Positions 1 through 5,132 of a DNA stretch of 5,132 nucleotides are shown piece after piece. The translations under genes and the position numbers were made by a program. Each line of letters begins with the position of its first letter. The stretch's first letter is position 1. Below the pieces are notes generated by a model. It had not been told where the DNA came from and made no database searches. It was given only the letters and a program-made list of their open reading frames with translations. The stretch is from positions 1 to 5,132 of the forward strand of contig JBDTVG010000055.1 of the NCBI GenBank assembly GCA_040007395.1, in the 5' to 3' direction. The DNA is from DATGFK01 sp040007395 (GTDB lineage Bacteria; Chloroflexota; Anaerolineae; Aggregatilineales; UBA2796).

Positions 1-655
1 TGACCACTGTCACTGAACGGCGATCAGCCTATAATCCTCAGTGGGGGATTGAAACTTCCAGGTCACCCCCAATGCTTGCGCCGTTCGTTAAGGGCGATCA
101 GCCTATAATCCTCAGTGGGGGATTGAAACGAAAGCAAAGATGTTCCCGGCATTTTGCCTGCTGGAGCGGCGATCAGCCTATAATCCTCAGTGGGGGATTG
201 AAACACGCGCTCTCGAGCTTTGCCACTTCAGTACCGTTTTGGCGATCAGCCTATAATCCTCAGTGGGGGATTGAAACGATCAACGCCAACCACAAAACCC
301 CGTTAGGGTACTTGGCGATCAGCCTATAATCCTCAGTGGGGGATTGAAACAACTCGTCAGCGTGTTGTAGCGATCAACATAATCCTTCGGCGATCAGCCT
401 ATAATCCTCAGTGGGGGATTGAAACTTTGTCCAGAGACCATACCCGATGATGAAGCCAGCTGGGCGATCAGCCTATAATCCTCAGTGGGGGATTGAAACG
501 TGAAGTTCGGAACGGTAGCGTAGGCGCGAGTCACAGGGCGATCAGCCTATAATCCTCAGTGGGGGATTGAAACAAACAATAAGTGCTGCTATTAAGAGAA
601 AAGAAAACGACGACTGGGGCGATCAGCCTATAATCCTCATGTGGGGAATTGAACC
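1..655 (+). CRISPR. CRISPR array, trailer-proximal part (9 repeats, type III-like)
   Basis: Eight identical 37-base repeats start at 19, 93, 168, 241, 314, 389, 463 and 537, beginning GGCGATCAGCC and ending GATTGAAAC. A ninth, altered copy lies at 618-655. Complete spacers are at 56-92, 130-167, 205-240, 278-313, 351-388, 426-462, 500-536 and 574-617 (37, 38, 36, 36, 38, 37, 37 and 44 bases). Bases 1-18 are the end of another spacer, so the array continues to the left. Within the repeat, AATCCTC (repeat positions 15-21) pairs with GGGGATT (26-32) around an AGTG loop, with one G-T pair. The last eight bases, ATTGAAAC, match the usual 5' handle of type I/III crRNAs. This fixes transcription as left to right. 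The degenerate repeat at the right end agrees, placing the leader and newest spacers outside the window. The array would supply guides to the Cmr complex encoded downstream. Confidence 0.98.
618..655 (+). repeat. Degenerate terminal CRISPR repeat
   Basis: The first 22 bases match the consensus exactly. Then there is one inserted T (640), a G-to-A change at 647 and an A-to-C change at 654, giving 38 bases and a 3' end of ATTGAACC instead of ATTGAAAC. The substitution at 647 and the insertion break the pairing of the repeat hairpin, so Cas6-type processing here is probably poor. Decay of the last repeat is typical of the leader-distal end. No further repeat follows, so this is the true end of the array. 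Confidence 0.93.
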
Positions 656-690
656 CAATCTCTCCGTATCCGCCTCCACTGAAAAGATAC

Positions 691-712
691 AGGGTGGTTA
701 CCCTATTGGTAA
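691..712. promoter_or_regulatory. Two overlapping short dyads before the CARF gene
   Basis: AGGGT (691-695) pairs with ACCCT (700-704) around GGTT. TTACC (698-702) also pairs with GGTAA (708-712) around CTATT. The two stems are mutually exclusive because they share bases 700-702. The second overlaps the candidate -35 box at 706-711. They could be an operator or a small RNA hairpin just after the array; each stem is only five base pairs, so chance is possible. Confidence 0.3.
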
Positions 713-734
713 TCTACTTAAGCTGCTATATACT
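706..734 (+). promoter_or_regulatory. Candidate sigma70-type promoter for the CARF gene
   Basis: TTGGTA (706-711, four of six to TTGACA) is followed after 17 bases by TATACT (729-734, five of six to TATAAT). The implied transcription start is near 741, leaving about 127 bases of leader before the preferred start codon at 868. A second TATACT lies at 741-746 but lacks a good -35. The surroundings are AT-rich. The gene could also be read through from the array, since no terminator is obvious between them. Confidence 0.4.
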
Positions 735-867
735 ATTGACTATACTTATCGCAATTGTAGCTTTTTGTCATGATGGTCACATCACTAAGCACCGATCTTG
801 AATAACAAGCTTTAGAGTGGACAGCTTTATAGATTATTGGGCTATTGGGCAACTCGCGGAAATAAGT

Positions 868-1698
868 ATGGCACAATTATTTGTTGCAACGCTCGGACAA
901 CATCCCGAAGCGATTACGGTTGCATTGGATATTTTGAAGACACGCTTTCAGCATGATGAACCGTTTGCGGGGGTTGCCATCTTGCACACGGAGCCGTCTA
1001 TCTCTGGCATCGCGCCCGCCTTTGAGGCGTTAAAGCGGATTCTACACAAAGACTATCGCGATCTTGAGATTTACTTTCACGAACTGTGTTTCGTGGATGG
1101 CGCTCCGCTGATCGACATCACGGATCAGGGGTCAGCGACGGCCTATTTTAATGCGGTGTACAGTGTGCTGCGCCACTATCACGACACAGGCTACACCTTG
1201 CAAATGCTGGTGTCCGGCGGACGCAAAGCCATGAGCATCTATGCTACCCTCGCCGCGTCACTGATCTTCGATCAACGGGATCGCGTATGGGTCGTGTTGT
1301 CGCCACCCGAACTGATCAGTCAACGCGGCGTATATCACATTCCACACGGAATGCAGGATCAAGTCCACCTCGTCGCGCTGCCCATTCGTCCGCAATTTAC
1401 TGGACACGAGCATTTTCGCCCACCGCTGCCCATCGATGCCTCCCAATTGGTCGAACGGGATATAGGTGCCGAATTTATGCACATCTTGAGCAAACAGGAA
1501 CGGGTCTTGGCTGAACTGCTCAAACAGCATCCTTATCTAACGGCAGCAACGCTGGCCTTCATGCTCTTTAAGGACAAACGCACCATCGAGAATCAACTGC
1601 GCCACATATATAACAAGATGGTTGGCTTTGTCGAGTACCCCGTACCTGCTGCCCACAAGCGCCAAGTCCTGTTAGATATTCTGAATAATCGATCCTGA
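868..1698 (+). CDS. CARF-domain CRISPR-associated protein (NE0113-like) with C-terminal LuxR-like HTH
   Basis: A 276-residue protein from ATG 868. Seen: the N-terminus (MAQLFVATLGQHPEAIT) has the beta-strand plus Gly/Pro turn that opens NE0113-type (Pfam Cas_NE0113) CARF domains. SGGRKAMS at residues 116-123 matches the conserved GGRK ligand loop of CARF proteins. Residues about 1-190 form the Rossmann-like CARF part. Residues about 207-254 read as a helix-turn-helix of LuxR/GerE style: LSKQERVLAELL, then DKRTIENQL (where that family has KTV) and IYNKM (where it has I..KL). No HEPN or PD-(D/E)XK nuclease motif is seen. Family knowledge: CARF domains bind cyclic oligoadenylates made by Cas10, and some also cleave them (ring nucleases). 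Inference: a soluble cOA-responsive regulator, or a ring nuclease, for the adjacent cmr operon. An in-frame GTG at 817 would add 17 residues, but the family N-terminus begins at 868, where GGA at 858-860 gives a seven-base spacing. Confidence is high for CARF, moderate for the HTH. Confidence 0.86.
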   Translation: MAQLFVATLGQHPEAITVALDILKTRFQHDEPFAGVAILHTEPSISGIAPAFEALKRILHKDYRDLEIYFHELCFVDGAPLIDITDQGSATAYFNAVYSVLRHYHDTGYTLQMLVSGGRKAMSIYATLAASLIFDQRDRVWVVLSPPELISQRGVYHIPHGMQDQVHLVALPIRPQFTGHEHFRPPLPIDASQLVERDIGAEFMHILSKQERVLAELLKQHPYLTAATLAFMLFKDKRTIENQLRHIYNKMVGFVEYPVPAAHKRQVLLDILNNRS

Positions 1699-1714
1699 AC
1701 AATCGCGCAAAACC

Positions 1715-1735
1715 GGACACGGCATTGCCGTGTTC
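1715..1735. repeat. Short palindromic hairpin, possible dispersed repeat remnant
   Basis: GGACACGGC (1715-1723) pairs with GCCGTGTTC (1727-1735) through nine base pairs, one of them G-T, around an ATT loop, 16 bases after the CARF stop codon. On the minus strand it reads GTAGGAACACGGC and so on. As I recall, this resembles the GTAGG-flanked palindromes scattered through cyanobacterial and Chloroflexota genomes. No T-tract follows, so it is a poor intrinsic terminator, though it could stabilise the transcript's 3' end. Confidence 0.55.
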
Positions 1736-1755
1736 CTACGAAATACGGCTTGGAT

Positions 1756-1781
1756 ATAGGGATCGGGCCTGCCCGCCCTAT
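1756..1781 (+). terminator. GC-rich hairpin after the CARF gene, weak terminator candidate
   Basis: ATAGGG (1756-1761) pairs with CCCTAT (1776-1781). Inside it, CGGGC (1764-1768) pairs with GCCCG (1771-1775), with a two-base AT bulge on the left arm; the innermost pair would probably open to give a CCTG tetraloop. The stem is strong, but the next bases (CTGTAATTCCC) are not a U-tract, so rho-independent termination would be imperfect. It separates the CARF gene from the cmr promoter region and may be an RNA stability element or part of a degraded repeat. Confidence 0.4.
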
Positions 1782-1812
1782 CTGTAATTCCCATCATTCA
1801 TTGCGTCCCATT

Positions 1813-1832
1813 TTTGAGTAATATTACTCAAA
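1813..1832. promoter_or_regulatory. Perfect 20-bp palindrome, candidate operator of the cmr operon
   Basis: TTTGAGTAAT is followed directly by its exact reverse complement ATTACTCAAA, with no spacer and no mismatch. It lies 56 bases before the cmr1 start, in AT-rich DNA, and overlaps the space upstream of a TAAAAT -10 box. Length and symmetry fit a site for a dimeric helix-turn-helix regulator; LuxR-family sites are often about 20 bp. The CARF-HTH protein encoded just upstream is the obvious candidate ligand, but that is inference. Confidence 0.6.
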
Positions 1833-1839
1833 CTAAAAT
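1814..1839 (+). promoter_or_regulatory. Candidate cmr operon promoter overlapping the palindrome
   Basis: TAAAAT at 1834-1839 matches five of six of the -10 consensus. TTGAGT at 1814-1819 matches the first four bases of the -35 consensus, but with a short 14-base spacer. A second -10-like hexamer, TAGAAT, lies at 1839-1844. A weak -35 with short spacing suits an activated promoter. The predicted start near 1846 would leave about 43 bases of leader. The palindrome occupies most of the -35 to -10 interval, so its binding protein would affect RNA polymerase directly. Confidence 0.38.
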
Positions 1840-1880
1840 AGAATTTTTAGCATATCATCATCCTTAATCGGACACACGAT

Positions 1881-1886
1881 GGAGGG
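1881..1886 (+). promoter_or_regulatory. Ribosome binding site of cmr1
   Basis: GGAGGG is a near-perfect Shine-Dalgarno sequence, but it sits only two bases before ATG 1889. The next codon is GTG (1892), at a five-base spacing, so initiation could fall on either; the proteins differ by one residue. An ATG at 1879 is out of frame and closes after eight codons. Confidence 0.6.
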
Positions 1887-1888
1887 AT

Positions 1889-2818
1889 ATGGTGTCATCA
1901 GATAACGTTGTGCAAGTTAGTCTAACGACGATTAGCCCGCTGTTTCTCAACGGGTCTGATCCCAAAGGCCACCCCGAACTGCGGGCCATGTCGGTACGGG
2001 GCCAACTGCGCTATTGGCTGCGGGCTATTGAAGGCGCGCGCTCGGATGACCTAACCCGGTTGAAGACACGGGAAAGTAATCTTTTTGGGTCAACAACGCT
2101 AGGATCTTCGGTATCCATTCGACTCTACAGTGCACATGATCTTGAGGACTCAAGGCACGAAATGTTGCCACATCGCTCAAATGAGCGAGAGCGCGGTTTC
2201 ACGCCTGCCATCGATCCTGACCAGACGTTTACACTACAGGTCGTGACGCGCCCCGGCACAGCGATTCCGCCGCGAGTGATCCATGCCATTCAGATCTGGC
2301 TCTTGTTGGGTGGGCTTGGCAAACGCTCCCGACGGATGTTCGGTGCATTGGACTCGAATATGTGGGAGTTCACTTCGTCGGAACATCTGGCGAGTGTGCT
2401 GACGGATCGGTTGACCAAAATTGTCGGTCAGCCCCAAAAGATCAGCAGCGTTTATGCGGGAATGCTGCCTGACTTCCCAACGCTCAACCCGGCCCATTGT
2501 CGCGTGCTGGTTGGACACCACAGCTTTGATGATGCACGCGCCGCCAATGTCGCGCTGTTCAAAGATTTCTTGCGCAGCCCCAGATATATTGGCTATGCCG
2601 ATAGCTTTGGCTACGCAAAGGGTAACAAACGACGGGCTTCCCCTTTAATTGCACAGGTGCGGCGGATTGGCGATAAATTTTTTCCGGTTATCACGGTCAT
2701 GCGCTCCACACCCGGATTACCGAGTGGCGCGGCTATCGACTGGACGATCTATAACAGGCTTCTGACGGATCTACAGACGGCTTGGAAGGGCGAATATGTG
2801 TGGGGCATGGCATTCTAA
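1889..2818 (+). CDS. cmr1: Cmr1, type III-B RAMP-superfamily subunit
   Basis: A 309-residue RAMP protein of the Cmr effector complex. In characterised complexes Cmr1 sits at the end that holds the crRNA 3' region and aids target RNA capture. Seen: the N-terminus VSLTTISPLFLNGSD (residues 10-24), then SVRGQLRYWLRA (35-46) and ESNLFGS (62-68), are the Cmr1 signature blocks. GGLGKRSRRMFGAL (141-154) is the glycine-rich loop typical of RAMPs. A second conserved block near the C-terminus reads GYADSFGYAKGNKRRASPL. Length is in the normal Cmr1 range, and no catalytic residues are expected in this subunit. It is the first gene of the operon, preceded by a palindrome and a strong SD. Its TAA stop shares one base with the cmr2 start (TAATG), implying translational coupling. 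Confidence 0.95.
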   Translation: MVSSDNVVQVSLTTISPLFLNGSDPKGHPELRAMSVRGQLRYWLRAIEGARSDDLTRLKTRESNLFGSTTLGSSVSIRLYSAHDLEDSRHEMLPHRSNERERGFTPAIDPDQTFTLQVVTRPGTAIPPRVIHAIQIWLLLGGLGKRSRRMFGALDSNMWEFTSSEHLASVLTDRLTKIVGQPQKISSVYAGMLPDFPTLNPAHCRVLVGHHSFDDARAANVALFKDFLRSPRYIGYADSFGYAKGNKRRASPLIAQVRRIGDKFFPVITVMRSTPGLPSGAAIDWTIYNRLLTDLQTAWKGEYVWGMAF

Positions 2819-4434
2819 TGAGTGATTCATATCTGTACCTTTTTCAGATCGCGCCCGTTCAGTCCTTTATTGAGGCTTCGCGCCGGACTCAGGATCTTTT
2901 TGTGGGCAGCCGCATTCTGAGCATGATCGCTCAAGCTGGGGTGAGATCGGCGCAAGCCTATAGTGTAGACTTGCTCTTTCCAGCTACTACTGCGGACAAC
3001 GTACTGCCCCATAGCGTGCCACATCGCTTTGCTTTCACCAGCCACGAAGCCCCAGACACAATCGCCCCGGCGGTTGAAATAGCCCTGCATCAGCATTGGG
3101 AACTCGAAATCGCCGGACGAGTCCGCGACTGGCTTAAAAGTGAAATTGGCGACGGGGCATGGGTCGATATTTTTGACCGTCAGATCGAGCGGTGGCTGGA
3201 AGTCTATTGGGTCGCGGTTCCCTATGACGAAAGCGACGACATGGCACACGGCACGAGCTATACAACGGCGGTACGGGCGTTGGCAGCTCGCAAGCAATTG
3301 CGACACTTCCCACAGGTCAACGAACCGGGCATCAAATGTACGTTGACGGGCGCTCAATCGGCGCTACCACTGGCGTGGGACAAACTCGAACAGCGGCTAG
3401 AGCGTGGGCGGAATATCGTCCTACGCGCTAACGAACGCTTGGGATCGCTCGCCACAATCAAGCGCTTTGCCCAGTTTGCCGGGTGCGAATTGGGAGTCGA
3501 GAATGACGCAATCCAGCGCTTCCCCGATCTCGAAACCATTGCCAAGCGAGGGCTGCCTGCCGCCAGAGCACAGGCGGTTAGGAATGCCGAAGATGAAAGC
3601 GATGTACTGCGCGTTGCCATCTTGCATCTGGATGGCGACCACATGGGCAAGACACTTTCGCTGTGCCAAACGAAAGCGCAACATCAAGCCTTGTCACAGG
3701 CGCTAGCGGATTTCTCTGAAAATAAAGTAGAGGGAATCGTCAAGGAATCGTTGGGCGAACTCATCTATGCGGGCGGCGATGATGTGCTGGCGCTGCTGCC
3801 ACTCACAACGGTTTTGGCGTGTGCCGATGCGCTGCGAAAGGTGCTCGAAGAAACCACCCGTGAGGTGATCACAGAAATTACCGAGGGTACGAGAACCACA
3901 GGGGTACAGGCCAGTGCGGGAATCGCCCTGACCTCGACAAACCTGCCTCTTGATATTGCGCTTAAGGAAGCCCGCGTCGGAGAAAAGATCGCTAAAGATG
4001 AGGAAATCGGGTTCGGGCGGAATGCACTGGTTGTGCGGGAAAGCCATCGCTCCGGGCAGATTCGCCAAGCCGGTGCCCAGTGGGAAATTGCGGGCGTTGA
4101 ACTGGTGGCCTTTACCCTCAACCTACAATTGGCCTTCCAACCCTTAGCGGAGGACGAATGGCTATCCACGAAGATCGGCTACGACCTACTTGAACTAGCG
4201 CACGATCTCGGCTTTCCGCAGGGAGAAAAAGAGAACACCATGCGCGAGGCCGAAGTCCGGCGCTTGCTCAAGCGGCGCTGTGGCGAACGGCTTGACGATG
4301 ACCAAAAGGGCCAACTCATCGATGTGTTAGCGCCTGCGCTGGTCACGCTTGGCGAAGCCGAAAACTGCGGGTGGGAGTCGGTTGCCAACTGGACGATTTT
4401 GGCGAAGTTTCTGGCGAGAGGGGGCTTGCGATGA
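2818..4434 (+). CDS. cmr2: Cmr2 (Cas10), HD-less with intact GGDD cyclase motif
   Basis: A 538-residue large subunit of the III-B complex. Seen: the protein opens with YLFQIAPVQSFIEASRRTQD (residues 7-26), a block that follows the HD nuclease in full-length Cmr2 proteins; no HD domain precedes it and there is no room for one, because the start overlaps the cmr1 stop. The palm domain has LDGDHMGK (D272, D274) and AGGDD (GGDD at 319-322), the metal-binding and catalytic residues of the Cas10 cyclase. A helical C-terminal region follows. Known: Cas10 palm domains with GGDD make cyclic oligoadenylate from ATP when target RNA binds. Inference: this Cmr2 signals but does not cut DNA. Odd: in the zinc-ribbon region, KCTLTG (173-178) and ERLG (206-209) stand where relatives have CxxC-type knuckles, so zinc binding looks lost. 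An in-frame ATG at 2782 inside cmr1 would add 12 residues; 2818 fits the family start. The gene overlaps cmr3 by four bases. Confidence 0.95.
   Translation: MSDSYLYLFQIAPVQSFIEASRRTQDLFVGSRILSMIAQAGVRSAQAYSVDLLFPATTADNVLPHSVPHRFAFTSHEAPDTIAPAVEIALHQHWELEIAGRVRDWLKSEIGDGAWVDIFDRQIERWLEVYWVAVPYDESDDMAHGTSYTTAVRALAARKQLRHFPQVNEPGIKCTLTGAQSALPLAWDKLEQRLERGRNIVLRANERLGSLATIKRFAQFAGCELGVENDAIQRFPDLETIAKRGLPAARAQAVRNAEDESDVLRVAILHLDGDHMGKTLSLCQTKAQHQALSQALADFSENKVEGIVKESLGELIYAGGDDVLALLPLTTVLACADALRKVLEETTREVITEITEGTRTTGVQASAGIALTSTNLPLDIALKEARVGEKIAKDEEIGFGRNALVVRESHRSGQIRQAGAQWEIAGVELVAFTLNLQLAFQPLAEDEWLSTKIGYDLLELAHDLGFPQGEKENTMREAEVRRLLKRRCGERLDDDQKGQLIDVLAPALVTLGEAENCGWESVANWTILAKFLARGGLR
4419..4424 (+). 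promoter_or_regulatory. Ribosome binding site of cmr3
   Basis: AGGGGG lies inside the end of cmr2, six bases before the ATG at 4431. This good spacing supports 4431 over the in-frame ATG at 4443. Confidence 0.55.
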
Positions 4435-5132
4435 CCGATCAGATGCGTACACAGTGGTTGTTTATTCAGGCACAGGATGTGTGGATGTTCCGCGATTCTA
4501 AACCGTTTGCTGCCGCGCAAAGTTTCGTGGCCCGCAGCATCTTCCCGCCCACGCCACAGACGATGCAAGGCGCGATTCGCACCGCCTATCTTGAGCAGCG
4601 TGGGGGGCGCTGGAGCGAGTATGCCAACGGCAGGATTGATACGGAAACCAGTGCCGCGATTGGGTTGCCAGCACGCAAAGATACTGCGGCCTCATTCGGC
4701 ACTTTGGAACTCGATGGCCCGTATATCGCCCGAAAAAAGGAGGATGGGGCGATTACCCGCTTGGTGCAGATGCCGCTGGATGTGCTGTACAACAAAGATA
4801 AGCATCAATACGTCAGTCTGATGCCCGACCAAGATCCGGGGTTTGTCTCCAATGCGGTTGAAGGCTGGACTCCGCTAGTGTCCACGCCGCAAGCGGGTGA
4901 CTGCGAAGAAGCCACCGGCTGGCTGGATGATGATGAGTTTGCCCACTACCTTAAAGGAAATGTGCCGCAAACGGTGGTCAAGCAAGCCGAAATCTATGGC
5001 TATGATGAGCGGGTCGGACTGGCGTTGGATTATAGCAAGCGGGTTAATCAGCCGAGCATGTTCTATCATGCCCATTTCATCCGGCCTGCTGAGGATATTG
5101 GGTTGCTAGTCGGCCTCAAGAACGCGACGCTT
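4431..5132 (+). CDS. cmr3: Cmr3, type III-B RAMP subunit (5' part; cut by window end)
   Basis: The frame is open from ATG 4431 to the last base, giving 234 codons with no stop, so the gene continues past the window. Cmr3 is the RAMP protein that, with Cmr2, caps the complex and binds the crRNA 5' handle. Seen: WLFIQAQDVWMFRDSKPF (residues 9-26) and FPPTPQTMQGAIRTAY (38-53) are the hallmark N-terminal blocks of Cmr3, the first containing the FRDxxPF motif. QMPLDVLY and LPARKD-type stretches follow, as in the middle of the family. The ATG overlaps the cmr2 TGA (ATGA, four bases), so the two are probably translationally coupled. Nothing looks broken in the visible part. By known operon order, cmr4, cmr5 and cmr6 would be expected next. 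Confidence 0.95.
   Translation, partial: MTDQMRTQWLFIQAQDVWMFRDSKPFAAAQSFVARSIFPPTPQTMQGAIRTAYLEQRGGRWSEYANGRIDTETSAAIGLPARKDTAASFGTLELDGPYIARKKEDGAITRLVQMPLDVLYNKDKHQYVSLMPDQDPGFVSNAVEGWTPLVSTPQAGDCEEATGWLDDDEFAHYLKGNVPQTVVKQAEIYGYDERVGLALDYSKRVNQPSMFYHAHFIRPAEDIGLLVGLKNATL

Noticed and set aside
72..329. Open frame across the array that could encode a small repetitive protein
   Set aside because: It is made of CRISPR repeats and spacers; the repeated peptide GDQPIILSGGLK is simply the translated repeat.
567..773. Open frame from the last repeats into the intergenic gap
   Set aside because: It begins in the last intact repeat, crosses the degenerate one, has no ribosome binding site and resembles no protein family.
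817..867. GTG start at 817 extending the CARF protein by 17 residues
   Set aside because: The extension lacks a good Shine-Dalgarno, and the CARF family N-terminus (MAQLFVATLG) starts at 868.
1801..1829. TTGCGT at 1801-1806 as the cmr -35 box
   Set aside because: At 16-18 bases downstream there is no acceptable -10 hexamer; the better -10 boxes (1834, 1839) are too far away.
2782..2817. Upstream in-frame ATG for cmr2 inside cmr1
   Set aside because: The added 12 residues do not look like Cmr2, and the 1-base TAATG overlap at 2818 is a standard coupled start.
2827..3357. Minus-strand 176-codon frame opposite cmr2
   Set aside because: It lies wholly within the well-supported cmr2 gene, has no family resemblance and is a codon-bias shadow. 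The same holds for the other antisense frames over cmr1, cmr2 and cmr3.
4477..4821. 114-codon plus-strand frame over cmr3
   Set aside because: It is the wrong reading frame of cmr3; the frame from 4431 carries the FRDxxPF and FPPTPQT motifs.

Overview
This window is a slice of a type III-B (Cmr) CRISPR-Cas locus, with every gene on the + strand. Base composition is moderate to slightly GC-rich in the genes and AT-rich in the two intergenic control regions. The repeat type, the cas gene content and a GTAGG-type palindromic repeat between genes would fit a filamentous or environmental bacterium of the Chloroflexota/cyanobacterial kind. That assignment is a low-confidence impression; no marker gene settles the taxon.

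Layout: (1) positions 1-655 are the trailing end of a CRISPR array, with eight identical 37-base repeats, a ninth degenerate repeat that ends the array, eight complete spacers and one spacer cut by the left edge. (2) 656-867 is an AT-rich control region with a plausible promoter and overlapping short dyads. (3) 868-1698 encodes a CARF-domain protein (NE0113-like) whose C-terminus reads as a LuxR/GerE-like helix-turn-helix. (4) 1699-1888 holds two GC-rich hairpins, then a perfect 20-bp palindrome overlapping a candidate promoter and a strong ribosome binding site. (5) 1889-5132 is a tightly coupled operon, cmr1-cmr2-cmr3, with cmr3 running off the right edge. cmr4, cmr5 and cmr6 are expected beyond it. 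No cas1, cas2 or cas6 is present here.

How the parts would work together: crRNAs from the array carry the ATTGAAAC handle typical of type III systems and would load into the Cmr complex. The Cmr2 (Cas10) subunit lacks the N-terminal HD DNase domain but keeps the GGDD cyclase motif, so target RNA binding is predicted to yield cyclic oligoadenylate rather than DNA cleavage. The neighbouring CARF protein is the only candidate sensor of that signal in the window. It has no visible HEPN or PD-(D/E)XK nuclease and instead ends in a DNA-binding-like domain. With the 20-bp palindrome at the cmr promoter, this suggests a feedback circuit: cOA made by Cmr2, sensed by the CARF-HTH protein, controlling transcription of cmr. 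The circuit is an inference. The domain and palindrome observations are visible in the sequence.
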